Below, piece after piece: positions 54,804-64,000 of a DNA stretch of 64,000 nucleotides. Source of the stretch: Chitinophagaceae bacterium (GTDB lineage Bacteria; Bacteroidota; Bacteroidia; Chitinophagales; Chitinophagaceae). Position 1 is the stretch's first letter, and every line of letters begins with the position of its first letter. Both the position numbers and the translations under genes were made by a program. The stretch lies in contig CANJQU010000006.1 in NCBI GenBank assembly GCA_947476485.1, forward strand, positions 1 through 64,000, in the 5' to 3' direction. A model generated the notes under the pieces. The model was not told where the DNA came from. It ran no database searches and was given only the letters and a program-made list of their open reading frames with translations.

Positions 54804-57800
54804 TTACTTTCCTACGACAAAATGGATCACCTCATTTATTGTCTCTGACCTGAGCTCAAGGAGATACATACCATTTGCCACAGCATCGCCAAGACTCACT
54901 TGCTCATCGATCTTTCCGTTGCGAGCCGTCACTGTACGCTCATACACCACCTGGCCCAGCATATTCGTAACTATCAGGCTAATCTCGTCGATTGTGCCTG
55001 CATTTCCTTTTACAGCGAAAGTGCCATTATTCGGATTGGGTATAAGACCAATACGCGCAACTGGCGCCGCGCCGTACACACTAAGCTCTACCGTGTCAAT
55101 GATCACAATTTCTGACGAACGTGCGGCAGAACCGCAAACCGTTGTGCCGGTTACCCAACACCTTACGGTGTCTCGGTTATTGAATGTGTTGCTGACAAAC
55201 GTATCCGAATTAGCGCCGGGAACAATGCTACCGTTTATTTCCCATTGATAGGTTAAACTTAGTCCGCTGAATGCTACCGATGCCACCAGCGTAACAAGAT
55301 CTCCCGGTCGTATCCTCGCCCCCGGATATGCCGTTACAACTACCATTGGCACTATGATGGGCGGGACATTCATGTTTATGTTATTATCACTGTGCACCGG
55401 ATTTATCAACGGACAGGCATAGCTGCTATGCATCTCGCAGAAAATATTATCCCCGTCCATCGGCAGATAAGTAAGTACAGCCGCCGTATCCAGGGCTATA
55501 CCGTTTACGAACCACGTGTAAGTCGGCTCAGATCCTCCGTTCACAGGTAGCGGAGTGATGGTAACCGGTGTCCCCGGGCATACAGAGTCCGAAGGACTTA
55601 CAGAAATACTCACCGATGGCAGCACCCCTGTTACGGTAGTCATCGTCACAAAAGCAGTAGCCGTATCGGGCGCTGCGCAGCCCTCGTTGCTCGTAAGCTT
55701 TACGGTAACAACATCGCCACTGACAGGCAAATAACTGAAAACAGGCCCGGCACCGGCATTGACGCCATTTACTGACCACAGATAAGATGGTGATGTCCCC
55801 CCATGAACCGGCACAGCTATGAAGTATGCAAACGAACCTGCGCATATAGTAGTGCCGTCTATAGCGTTAATACTTACCGATGGAACAACGATAGGGTTCA
55901 CCGTAACCACAGCGCTCCCTGTCATACCCCTGGTGCAGCCCGTCACGGGATTCACAGCAATGACCGTATATACTCCCCCAGACGTGAACGGACCGAAATC
56001 GAGTGCCGAATCCGTACCCGCATGAAAGCCAACAGTTCCTCCGCCATAGATCAACTGGTAGTTGATCCCACTATCCGAACCATTAATGCCTATATGCACT
56101 CCTGTGCCACCAGAACAATAACTGCCACCGCCTGTGACATTGTATGAAAGAGGAAGATGATTCACGGTCACTGTCATCGTAGCCATGCAACCGGTACTTA
56201 AATGATACGTAATATAAGTAGCTCCTGAGGCTACCCCAGTTACAACACCCGTTGTGCTGCCTACCGTTGCAACAGTCGTTGAACCGCTACTCCATACACC
56301 GCCCGTCGCAAGATCGCTCAAAACAGTTGCTGCCCCTATACAGATATTGTGACTACCTGATATCGGAAACAATGGGTTCACTGTTACCACTGCTGCAACT
56401 CCGCAACCCGTAGATAATGTGTAAGAAATGTTGACCGTACCGGCGGAAATCCCGGTAACAAGTCCGACACCGGTTACTGTAGCTATCGCCGTATTTGCGC
56501 TGCTCCATGTTCCTGCGTGGGTAGTATCACTCAACATGATACTAAGTCCCTGGCATATAGCAACGCTATTGCCAAGAATAGCAGAGGGCAAAGGATTCAC
56601 TGTGATGATCGCAGTCACAGCGCAGCTTGTTGGCAGTGTATATGTCACCGTTGCTGTACCAAACGCCCTGCCGGTAACAATGCCAGAGGTCAGACCTATG
56701 CTGTCGACTGTTGTTGGGCTGGTGCTCCATGTGCCCCCCGGCGACGAATCGCTCAAAACAGAAGCCGCGCCAAGACAAATGCTCCTGCTGCCTGATATGG
56801 GCGCGGGTAAAGGATTTACTGAAAATAGCCGGGTAGCTACACAGCCTGTGGGCAGTCTATACGTAATAACCACAGTGCCCTCTGCAATGCCGGCAACAAT
56901 GCCAGAGACAGAACCGACAACTGCGAGCCCAACATTACTACTGCTCCATGTACCGCCTGTGCTGGCATCGGAAAGCATCGCGCTGGCACCAACACACAAG
57001 CCCGTAGCGCCTGTGATAGCAAGTGGCAACGGATTTACAGTAAGCACAGTCGTTGTGAAACAACCCGTAGGTAACGTATAAGTAACCATTGCAGTACCGG
57101 CGCTGATCGCCGTAACATTACCTGTGGTTGCTGCAACAGATGCAATACCTGCCGCCGCCGGGCCTATGCTCCAAAGCCCGCCGCCGGCGCCATCCGATAG
57201 TGTGGTAGTCGCTCCGGCACATAATTGCAGCGAACCCGAAATAGCAGACGGAAGTGGGTTTACGGTAAAAACGATACTTGTCCTGCAGCCCGTAGGCAGT
57301 GTATAGGTAATAGTAGATGTTCCCGCTAAAACAGTTGTAACCAACCCTCCGGCACTTATTATCGCTACAGCCGTATTACCACTATACCACGTACCACCTG
57401 CAGAAGCATCGCTAAGGATAGCGGTCGATCCGACGCAGACACTGGTTGCGCCTGATATCGAGGCAGGCAATGGATCAACCGTAACAACTGTGGTAGTGAT
57501 GCACCCACTGGCAACAGTGTAAGTAATGTTTGCAGTACCGGCCGAAACCCCGGTTACGATACCTGTTGCACTTATCCCTGCAATGCCCGGCGATCCTGAC
57601 GCCCAGGTGCCGCCCGGGCTGGCATCGGTCAGTGAAGTGGATGATCCTGCACAAACGCGCAGCCCCCCGGTGATCGACACGGGTAATGGCTGAACAGTAA
57701 CTACAGCACTGGTCGAACAACCTGTAGGTAACCTGTATGTAATAGGAACAATACCGCCCGACACACCGGTCACCACGCCGGAAGAACTGCCGACCGTGGC

Positions 57801-60743
57801 AACAGTTATATTACCACTGCTCCAGGTGCCCGCGGGCGCCGCGTCACTAAGCGTTATCGTGAGGCCCACACAAACATTAGCTGCACCCAGTATTGCAGGT
57901 GGCAGGGCATTTACGGTAACAACAGCCGTTGCGTTGCATCCGGTAGGTGAAGTGTAAGTGATCACTGCTGTACCGGCGGCATTTCCTGTAACCACACCAG
58001 CGCCTGCAGCTACAGACGCGATGGTCGCTGCGCCGGAGCTCCAGGTACCGCCGCCCGCATCTGAAAGATTTGTTGTAGAACCAACACAAACACTCAATGT
58101 ACCGGTGATAGGAGCCGGAGACGAATAGACGGCCATACTAGTAGTAGCAATGCACCCCGTAGGCAGCGCATAAATGATCGTCGCAACACCCGCTGCATTC
58201 CCTGAAACAACACCTGATGTACCAACAGACGCCACAAATGCAAACGAGCTGCTCCATGTTCCGCCCGGTGTAGGATCACTTAAGACAGTCGTATATCCGA
58301 TGCATACGCTTGTGCTGCCGGTAATCGGAGCAGGCGAAGGATTTACTGTTACGACAACTGTGGCCATACAGCCCGTTGGCAAAGTATAAGAGATATTCGC
58401 TGTGCCCGCTGCCACTCCGCTTACTATACCGCTGGTGCCTGTTGTGGCAATACCGGGAGCGTCACTTACCCATGTACCTCCTCCAGGCACACTACCGAGA
58501 CTGATCGCAGCGCCCATACAAACCGGGGCATTTCCGGAAAGTACCGGAACCGGATTAATGGTTACCTGCCTGGTAATAAAGCAGCCGGTACCTAATGAAT
58601 AAGTTATTGTAGATGTACCTGGCGCAATTCCGGTCACTATCCCCGATGCCGATCCGATCGTTGCGATAGCGAAAGCACTGCTGCTCCACACACCTGCAGC
58701 ATCAACAAAATCGAACAAGGGCGAAGTCGCACCTACACAAATATTGTCGTTCCCGATTATTGGCAACGGTATTGGGTTTACGGTTACACTTACAGCCTGT
58801 ATACAGCCTGTGCTAATCGTATATGTCACCATAGCTATACCTTCCGACACACCAGTAACAACTCCGGTCGTAAGTCCGACCGTGGCAACAGACGGCGTGC
58901 TGCAGGTCCATATCCCGCCGGGCGTAGCATCACTTAAAGTAACCGATGGCCCGGTGCATACAGAGAGCGGCCCGGTAATGGGTAATGGCAATGGCTGCAC
59001 GGTTACAACCCTGGTAGCTATGCAACCAGTAATGGGCGCCTGGTAAGTGATCGTTGCAGTACCCAGTAAATTACCGGAAACAGTGCCGGATGTACCCACA
59101 CTTGCAATTGAAGGAGCACTGCTGCTCCAGGTTCCGCCCGGCGTTGCATCACTTAGCACCGTCGCATACCCCAGGCACAGCCCTGAAAATTGAAGTATAG
59201 GCGAAGGCGGAGTAAATATCGTTACCGGCTTAGTAGTGATACAACCCGTAGGTAATGTATAAGTAATAAGCGTCGTGCCGGACGAAACACCGGTAACGGT
59301 TCCGGTAGCCCAATCCACGGTCGCAATAAGCGTGTTATTACTGCTCCACGTGCCGCCAAAGGTCGCATCGCTTAAAGTAGCAGACGCGAGGGGACATACA
59401 TTCACTGTACCTGATATCGCTGCAGGCGCCGGATTTACCGTTAGCGGCAACGTTGCCAGACAACCGGTGGGCAATAAGTAAGAGATCGTTGCATTACCCG
59501 CTGCGAGAGCAGTTAAAAAACCTGTGGACGAATTAATACTTGCAATTCCCGTATTGCTGCTTATCCAGGTTCCGCCCACTGCCAGGTCGCCAAGCGTTTG
59601 GATGGAGCCGACACAGATACCCGCACTGCCAGTGATCGGCGCTAACGGATATACCGTAACAACAGCAATTGCAAAGCACCCTCCTGCCCCGGTATACGTA
59701 ACGATCGCAGTGCCGGCAGCAACGCCGGTTACCACGCCGCCGGCATTGATCGTTGCAGTAGCAGCAGATGAAATGCTCCAGGTGCCACCCACTGTGGCAT
59801 CGCTCAATGTGGTTGTAAGGCCTGCACATACGGTCATTGTGCCGGTGATAACCGCAGGTGGAGAGAGCGCACTTATCGTAGCCGTGCTGGTCATTCCTAC
59901 AGAACAACCGGTAACCGAATAAGTCCCGGAAACGGAATAGATGCCAGCAACATGATTACCAAAATCCAGTGATCCGCTGGTCCCCGTGATCGCACTGCCC
60001 GTTGGCGTACTTCCCGAATAAAGCTGGTAATTCACTCCCGTTTGAGAGCCGCTGAGCTGTATATCTCTTCCCGGTCCGCCGGCGCAATAAATACCGTCTC
60101 CGCTGACTGTAAACGACACCGGCAAGGGATTTACGGAAGTGGACGCTGTCCCAACGATAATACAGTTATGTACATCGGTGACAGTGAGCGTATAAACCGG
60201 GTGCACAGGCACCGCAGGCATTGAAGTTTGAGTCACCGAATTCGTAATTGCCGATGTAGGGCCTGTAGTACTGGAGTAGCCGCCGGGGCCTGTCCATAAA
60301 TAAGTATACGGCCCGGCAGACGGACTGATAGAAGCATTCAGATGCAATGTACTGCCTTCACAAATTGAAGGGGCTGTAGCGCTGACAGATATAATGGTTG
60401 GCGTCACCGAATAAACAGTGATGGTGACCGTCGCCATCGCCGTGCATCCGAGGGAGGTTGTGCCTGCTACCGAGTAAACAGTAGTAACAGTCGGGGTGGC
60501 CGTGACCGCCGCACCCGTTATGGCAGATAAGCCTGCCGCAGGTGACCATACATAGGTACCACCGGTACCAGCGCCCGATGCAGTTATGCCTACACCAAGC
60601 CCACCGCCGCAATAACTGCCGGCAGACGGGGTTACATTGACCGTACATTGCGCAAATGCAGGGTCAACCAAAACAAGATTAGCCAGGAGGCCAAAGATTG
60701 AAAAACTTAAAATATTGCAAATAAAACTCACACCACGCGCCAT
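54804..60743 (-). CDS. Giant secreted protein with 17 BIG2 repeats and type A sorting domain
   Basis: This is a 1979-residue surface protein with no enzyme domain that I can see. A signal peptide (to about residue 31, AFAQ) is followed by PKD/Ig-like domains, then 17 tandem BIG2-like units of about 72 residues (each with C-x-G near its start, GGTWSS and a PTGC near its end), an Ig domain, the three-Ig tail and a type A sorting domain (LIPNPNNGTFAVKG ... GMYLLELRSETINEVIHFVVGK). It is likely to form a long rod on the cell surface and act as an adhesin, stalk or S-layer-like fibre. A sorting-domain relic lies just upstream (60781). Confidence 0.88.
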   Translation of the reverse strand: MARGVSFICNILSFSIFGLLANLVLVDPAFAQCTVNVTPSAGSYCGGGLGVGITASGAGTGGTYVWSPAAGLSAITGAAVTATPTVTTVYSVAGTTSLGCTAMATVTITVYSVTPTIISVSATAPSICEGSTLHLNASISPSAGPYTYLWTGPGGYSSTTGPTSAITNSVTQTSMPAVPVHPVYTLTVTDVHNCIIVGTASTSVNPLPVSFTVSGDGIYCAGGPGRDIQLSGSQTGVNYQLYSGSTPTGSAITGTSGSLDFGNHVAGIYSVSGTYSVTGCSVGMTSTATISALSPPAVITGTMTVCAGLTTTLSDATVGGTWSISSAATATINAGGVVTGVAAGTAIVTYTGAGGCFAIAVVTVYPLAPITGSAGICVGSIQTLGDLAVGGTWISSNTGIASINSSTGFLTALAAGNATISYLLPTGCLATLPLTVNPAPAAISGTVNVCPLASATLSDATFGGTWSSNNTLIATVDWATGTVTGVSSGTTLITYTLPTGCITTKPVTIFTPPSPILQFSGLCLGYATVLSDATPGGTWSSSAPSIASVGTSGTVSGNLLGTATITYQAPITGCIATRVVTVQPLPLPITGPLSVCTGPSVTLSDATPGGIWTCSTPSVATVGLTTGVVTGVSEGIAMVTYTISTGCIQAVSVTVNPIPLPIIGNDNICVGATSPLFDFVDAAGVWSSSAFAIATIGSASGIVTGIAPGTSTITYSLGTGCFITRQVTINPVPVLSGNAPVCMGAAISLGSVPGGGTWVSDAPGIATTGTSGIVSGVAAGTANISYTLPTGCMATVVVTVNPSPAPITGSTSVCIGYTTVLSDPTPGGTWSSSFAFVASVGTSGVVSGNAAGVATIIYALPTGCIATTSMAVYSSPAPITGTLSVCVGSTTNLSDAGGGTWSSGAATIASVAAGAGVVTGNAAGTAVITYTSPTGCNATAVVTVNALPPAILGAANVCVGLTITLSDAAPAGTWSSGNITVATVGSSSGVVTGVSGGIVPITYRLPTGCSTSAVVTVQPLPVSITGGLRVCAGSSTSLTDASPGGTWASGSPGIAGISATGIVTGVSAGTANITYTVASGCITTTVVTVDPLPASISGATSVCVGSTAILSDASAGGTWYSGNTAVAIISAGGLVTTVLAGTSTITYTLPTGCRTSIVFTVNPLPSAISGSLQLCAGATTTLSDGAGGGLWSIGPAAAGIASVAATTGNVTAISAGTAMVTYTLPTGCFTTTVLTVNPLPLAITGATGLCVGASAMLSDASTGGTWSSSNVGLAVVGSVSGIVAGIAEGTVVITYRLPTGCVATRLFSVNPLPAPISGSRSICLGAASVLSDSSPGGTWSTSPTTVDSIGLTSGIVTGRAFGTATVTYTLPTSCAVTAIITVNPLPSAILGNSVAICQGLSIMLSDTTHAGTWSSANTAIATVTGVGLVTGISAGTVNISYTLSTGCGVAAVVTVNPLFPISGSHNICIGAATVLSDLATGGVWSSGSTTVATVGSTTGVVTGVASGATYITYHLSTGCMATMTVTVNHLPLSYNVTGGGSYCSGGTGVHIGINGSDSGINYQLIYGGGTVGFHAGTDSALDFGPFTSGGVYTVIAVNPVTGCTRGMTGSAVVTVNPIVVPSVSINAIDGTTICAGSFAYFIAVPVHGGTSPSYLWSVNGVNAGAGPVFSYLPVSGDVVTVKLTSNEGCAAPDTATAFVTMTTVTGVLPSVSISVSPSDSVCPGTPVTITPLPVNGGSEPTYTWFVNGIALDTAAVLTYLPMDGDNIFCEMHSSYACPLINPVHSDNNINMNVPPIIVPMVVVTAYPGARIRPGDLVTLVASVAFSGLSLTYQWEINGSIVPGANSDTFVSNTFNNRDTVRCWVTGTTVCGSAARSSEIVIIDTVELSVYGAAPVARIGLIPNPNNGTFAVKGNAGTIDEISLIVTNMLGQVVYERTVTARNGKIDEQVSLGDAVANGMYLLELRSETINEVIHFVVGK
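56155..59858 (-). repeat. 17-unit BIG2 repeat array
   Basis: There are about 17 in-frame units of about 218 bp. Unlike the array at 20548-23362, no clear two-unit periodicity is visible and neighbouring units are more divergent, so this array looks older. Boundaries are approximate. Confidence 0.8.
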
Positions 60744-60780
60744 AGAACCTAGGTTTACCTAAAATGCCTTATAAAAACAG

Positions 60781-61023
60781 CTATTGCCCTAATGCAAAAT
60801 AAAGGAATTTATCCGTAGTTCCTGAAGTCACTTCCAACAAATACATTCATTAGCAATAGCGCCGCCAGGCGTGATCTCTTCATCCATCCTGCTGCTGCGC
60901 ACAGGTGCGGGGCCTGATTGAATAACCCGGCCATACATATCTGTGATCACTATTGATACTTCATTAATCGTGCCAAATGTTCCTTTTTCGAGAATGCTGA
61001 TTGGTCGGATTGAGTATAAGTTT
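60781..61023 (-). pseudogene. Relic of a type A sorting-domain gene (frameshifts)
   Basis: On the minus strand, three frames together spell a sorting domain. One frame gives GDNKLILNPTNQHS. The next gives KGTFGTINEVSIVITDMYGR, then MDEEITPGGAIAN. A third gives MYLLEVTSGTTDKFLYFALG and stops at 60781-60783. The joins are one-base changes: AAT-GA-ATG stands where AAT-GGA-ATG would restore the usual N-G-M-Y. The closest visible relative is the tail of the giant gene just downstream at 54804 (GTIDE.SLIVTNMLG, ANGMYLLELRSE). No upstream part of the parent gene remains before the nucleoside transporter gene, so only the 3' end survives. Confidence 0.75.
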
Positions 61024-61155
61024 ATTATCTCCTTGCTCCCATTTCAATCTGCGAAGTAAGTATCGCGGGTGCACAAATATGCGGGCGCGGCGTGATCAAA
61101 ATAAAGATAAAAACACTTGCCGATCCTGCTACATGCAACAAATGATTCTGCCGCG

Positions 61156-62388
61156 CTAAACCAGCATTCCGGCAATTGTAGCGGAAAGGTAGGAAGCAAG
61201 CGTACCGCAAAGCAAGGCCTTCATGCCTAGCTTGGCAAGGTCGCCACGGCGCTCGGGCGCCAGTGCACCAATACCTCCTATCTGCATACCCACACTGCTG
61301 AAGTTGGCAAAACCGCAGATAGCGATTGTGATGATCGTCAGGCCTTTTGGCGTAACTACAGGTACTGCGCTCGTTGTAAGGCTCTTAAAGGCCACAAATT
61401 CATTTACGGTTAGTTTCTGGCCGAGCAAAGTAGCCGCGTTTTGAATGTCTTGCTGCGGAACGCCCATAGCCCATGCGAACGGATAAAAGAGCTTACCAAA
61501 GATAAAATCAAGAGAAAGTCCATGATAAAGATGCCCAAGCATCCAGTTCACCATCGCTATCAGCGCTATGAACCCGATCAGCATTGCTATTACGTTCATG
61601 GCAATTTTAAATCCATCTGCCGCCCCATGGGTTATCGCGTCCACAAGATTCGTATAGTCGCTTTTCACATCCAGCTTCACTTTGCCCATTGTAGGAGATT
61701 CTTCTGTCTCCGGGAAGACGATCTTGGAAATGACCAATGCCCCAGGTGCTGCCATAAGGCTTGCCGCAATAAGATAATCAGGCCTTGCACCCATATTAGC
61801 ATAAACGATCAGTATCCCGCCTGCTATACATGCCAGACTTCCGCTCATAGACGCCAGCAATTCACTCCTGGTCATGGTCGGCAGGTAGGCTCTTATCATT
61901 ACCTGCGCTTCAACCTGGCCTACAAATGCACTGGCAACATTACTCAAGGCCTCAGCGCCGCTTACCCGCATTACAAAATTCATAGCCCTCGCCACAATAG
62001 ACACGAGGAACTGCATCACCCGCAGATGGTACAGTATAGCTACCAAGACGCAAACAAGAATGATCGTAGCTGTAATATTAAATGCAAACACGAAAACCGG
62101 CGCCATACCGTAGTTTACCAACTGTCCGGTCGGCCCGAACGTACCTATCCCGCCATAAACAAAACTAGCCCCTTCTTTCGCAAACCCTTCCAGCTTCTGC
62201 ATACCCTTCCCCAGCATCTGGAAAAATTGATTTACCGCCGGAACTTTCAGTACCAATAATGCTATGCACAGTTGCAGCGCCAGCCCACTCAGCACCAGCC
62301 TCACATTGATCCGCCTTTTATTATTGGAAACAAGAAAAGCTATACCCAATATCAATAGTATACCAATAAGCCCGGTAAATCGCCCCAT
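61156..62388 (-). CDS. Concentrative nucleoside transporter (NupC/CNT family)
   Basis: This is a 410-residue inner-membrane symporter with about eight or more membrane helices. CNT signatures are visible: SGAEALSNVASAFVGQVEAQVMIRAYLP in the middle, GAADGFKIAMNVIAMLIGFIALIA, and the C-terminal LLGQKLTVNEFVAF and FANFSSVGMQIGGIGAL segments. It imports nucleosides with H+ or Na+. It follows the cytidine deaminase gene by 22 bp, so uptake and deamination of cytidine are probably co-expressed. Confidence 0.93.
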   Translation of the reverse strand: MGRFTGLIGILLILGIAFLVSNNKRRINVRLVLSGLALQLCIALLVLKVPAVNQFFQMLGKGMQKLEGFAKEGASFVYGGIGTFGPTGQLVNYGMAPVFVFAFNITATIILVCVLVAILYHLRVMQFLVSIVARAMNFVMRVSGAEALSNVASAFVGQVEAQVMIRAYLPTMTRSELLASMSGSLACIAGGILIVYANMGARPDYLIAASLMAAPGALVISKIVFPETEESPTMGKVKLDVKSDYTNLVDAITHGAADGFKIAMNVIAMLIGFIALIAMVNWMLGHLYHGLSLDFIFGKLFYPFAWAMGVPQQDIQNAATLLGQKLTVNEFVAFKSLTTSAVPVVTPKGLTIITIAICGFANFSSVGMQIGGIGALAPERRGDLAKLGMKALLCGTLASYLSATIAGMLV

Positions 62389-62410
62389 GTTTTGTTATTT
62401 ACGCGACAAA

Positions 62411-62851
62411 CTACGGATTACTATTCTTATCTCCAATTCCCGCAACAGCTGCCATAGTTTCCTTTGTAAACGCGAAAGGCAATAACTCCTGTATTGTCTG
62501 CTGCACCATTTCGTCTCCGTGCATGAAAACGACTACAATATCATTGCCAAACTCAATTATGAACTGCCTGCAGGCGCCACATGGTGCAGCAGCATTTGTC
62601 TTACAGTATACAGCTATAGCCTTTACGTTCGTTTTGCCGGTAGATACCGCATGTCCGAGCGCCGTTCGCTCAGCGCAGATGGTCAGACCATAGGATGCAT
62701 TTTCCACATTCGTGCCGCGTATGATCGTCCCATCACCCGTAAGCACAGCAGCGCCTACCGGAAAGTTAGAGTAAGGCGAATAAGTGTACTCACTCGCCTT
62801 TTTTGCTTCTTCGATCAACTGTTGCGCTTCGCTGTCAGGTAGGTATTTCAT
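62411..62851 (-). CDS. cdd: Cytidine deaminase
   Basis: This is a 146-residue tetrameric-type cytidine deaminase converting (deoxy)cytidine to (deoxy)uridine. The zinc site is complete: Cys59 with Glu61 in TICAERTA, and Cys91 and Cys94 in PCGACRQ. The substrate loop SNFPVGAA is at residues 28-35. It lies between the oxygenase (2 bp upstream) and the nucleoside transporter, in one minus-strand operon. Confidence 0.95.
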   Translation of the reverse strand: MKYLPDSEAQQLIEEAKKASEYTYSPYSNFPVGAAVLTGDGTIIRGTNVENASYGLTICAERTALGHAVSTGKTNVKAIAVYCKTNAAAPCGACRQFIIEFGNDIVVVFMHGDEMVQQTIQELLPFAFTKETMAAVAGIGDKNSNP

Positions 62852-62853
62852 GC

Positions 62854-63801
62854 TTATTTTTTCAAGCCTATTTCACGCAGCCGCTCATCTAGGTACTCTC
62901 CCGCAGTATAATCCGTATACGCCTTCGGATGTGCATTCGTAATGCAGCTATCCAGGCACGCCAGGCTCATATCGCTGAGGGGATGCAGGAAAAAGGGTAT
63001 CGAATATCGCGCTGTGCCCCATTTTTCCTTCGGGGGATTCACTACCCTGTGCGTTGTAGACTTCAATCGGTCATTGGTAAGACGTTGCAGCATATCACCT
63101 ACATTTACGACGATCTGTTCCGGACGTGATGTTACCGGCACCCAGTCGCCCTGCATGCTCAGTATCTGTAATCCGTCGGCCGATGCACCTACCAGCAGTG
63201 TTATTAGGTTGATGTCTTCGTGCTGCTCGGCACGAATAGCAGATTTAGGTTCCTGCGTAATAGGAGGATAGTAAATGGCTCTCAAAATAGAATTGCCATT
63301 CTGGACATACCCATCAAAATAGTGCTCATCCAGATCAAGAAATAAAGCTATCGCCTGCAGCAATGAAATGCCGGACTTTTCAAAAGCTTTATAGGCCGCC
63401 AGCATTGTGGGTGTAAACGCCGGTATCTCATCTACCGTCACATTATCAGGATATTGATCTTTTATAGGATTATCACCTTCCACCACCTGGCCAAACTGGA
63501 AGAACTCTTTCAGGTCCGGGGCATCGTCATACCCCTTGGCATGTTCAGTGCCAAACGATGTATAGCCACGTTGGCCGGCAAGTTCCGGCTTCTTATATTT
63601 TTCCTTTGTGCTCAATGGAAGTGAAAAAAAACGCTCCACATCGCTATATAGCTCAGCAATTAGGCTGTCGGGGATACCATGATTTTTTACAGCCACAAAA
63701 CCCACTTCTTCATAGGCTTTGCCTAGTTGGTTCACAAAATGCTGCTTTAATTGCGGATCGCCGCTTACAAAGTCGGAGAGATTAACTACAGGTATATTCA
63801 T
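62854..63801 (-). CDS. 2-oxoglutarate/Fe(II) oxygenase, isopenicillin N synthase-like family
   Basis: This is a 315-residue non-heme iron oxygenase. The iron triad is His194, Asp196 and His251 (HEDINLITLL and STTHRVV), and the 2-oxoglutarate anchor is Arg265-Ser267 (RYSIPFF). The N-terminal DIOX_N-like region (PVVNLSDF, VGFVAVKNHGIP) is also present. No signal peptide. It is the first gene of a three-gene operon with cytidine deaminase and the nucleoside transporter, so a substrate from nucleoside metabolism is conceivable, but the family is broad and the substrate unknown. Confidence 0.9.
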   Translation of the reverse strand: MNIPVVNLSDFVSGDPQLKQHFVNQLGKAYEEVGFVAVKNHGIPDSLIAELYSDVERFFSLPLSTKEKYKKPELAGQRGYTSFGTEHAKGYDDAPDLKEFFQFGQVVEGDNPIKDQYPDNVTVDEIPAFTPTMLAAYKAFEKSGISLLQAIALFLDLDEHYFDGYVQNGNSILRAIYYPPITQEPKSAIRAEQHEDINLITLLVGASADGLQILSMQGDWVPVTSRPEQIVVNVGDMLQRLTNDRLKSTTHRVVNPPKEKWGTARYSIPFFLHPLSDMSLACLDSCITNAHPKAYTDYTAGEYLDERLREIGLKK

Positions 63802-64000
63802 AAGAATAAATTGGGCTGCTAAAGTAAACTGATTTCGCCTGAGGGATTATTATTATTGTGTAAAGTTTTCACACTATAGCCTATCGTTAAGTTAGCGAAA
63901 TAGCCTCAAAGGGATCACATATCTCAAGCGGATAAACAACAGCAACATTTCGATGCAGAAGGTATCGAATGTTCTAATGTTAAATTGAAGCCCTTACTTA

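Noticed and set aside
56428-59922. + strand open frames opposite the 54804-60743 gene
   Set aside because: Same reason: antisense of the BIG2 array, with no start context and composition forced by the repeat.
61441-62259. 272-aa + strand open frame inside the nucleoside transporter
   Set aside because: It is antisense to a clear CNT family gene, very rich in His/Arg/Cys, and lacks any family pattern.
63802-64000. Last 199 bp searched for a gene or RNA
   Set aside because: No ORF or stable hairpin seen; it is probably the upstream region of the oxygenase operon and of a gene beyond the window.

Overview
The window reads as a Bacteroidota chromosome, most likely a Chitinophagia-type soil or freshwater bacterium. 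Supporting signs are: type IX secretion (T9SS) C-terminal sorting domains on many very large proteins, a MurF-alanine racemase fusion, DUF5916 and DUF6029 outer-membrane proteins, several Bacteroidota-type -7 promoter elements (TAnnTTTG), and very few Shine-Dalgarno sequences. I see no tRNA, rRNA, insertion sequence, prophage or CRISPR array.

Layout. Bases 1-1600 hold the 3' end of an RtcB RNA ligase gene, a small unknown protein, and a gene-free stretch with a textbook sigma-54 promoter that faces no gene. Bases 1600-6400 hold two outer-membrane/periplasmic proteins (DUF5916, DUF6029) and a TlpA-type thioredoxin. Bases 6460-14160 are a surface-polysaccharide locus: a GT4, an ABC exporter pair (Wzm/Wzt type), a two-domain GT2, a GT2-GT4 fusion and the initiating sugar-phosphate transferase. 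A tandem universal stress protein follows. Bases 15290-18990 hold a decayed Kelch/T9SS gene and then YHYH protein, MbnP and a di-heme MbnH-like peroxidase, which look like a copper-handling set. Bases 25440-26920 hold an ECF sigma factor, a one-helix anti-sigma candidate and a CnrX/CpxP-like sensor, followed by tmk.

Bases 19261-25194, 27660-41946 and 54804-60743 encode five giant secreted proteins (about 1400-2000 residues) built from BIG2 and Ig-like repeats. Two carry protease heads (reprolysin-like and thermolysin-like). One carries a beta-rich head of unknown function. The other two are almost pure repeat stalks. Four share a homologous tail of three Ig domains plus a type A sorting domain; the fifth has a type B (CHU_C) domain. 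A secreted phospholipase D-like protein with a type A domain lies at 53361. Two frameshifted relics of sorting-domain genes (15294 and 60781) suggest active gene birth and loss in this secretome.

Bases 42186-45122 encode a large di-heme peroxidase with an extra N-terminal domain, a lipoprotein cytochrome c, and a glutathione-peroxidase-fold protein with no cysteine at all. Bases 45185-53225 are mostly housekeeping and envelope genes: a YtxH/holin-like envelope trio, nadD, murF-alr, a GlcNAc-type kinase, an LpxR-like lipid A deacylase next to an LpxL-like acyltransferase, and a secreted esterase. The window ends with a nucleoside transporter, cytidine deaminase and a 2-oxoglutarate/Fe(II) oxygenase on the minus strand. 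Functions are inferred from motifs and family knowledge read by eye; no database search was run.
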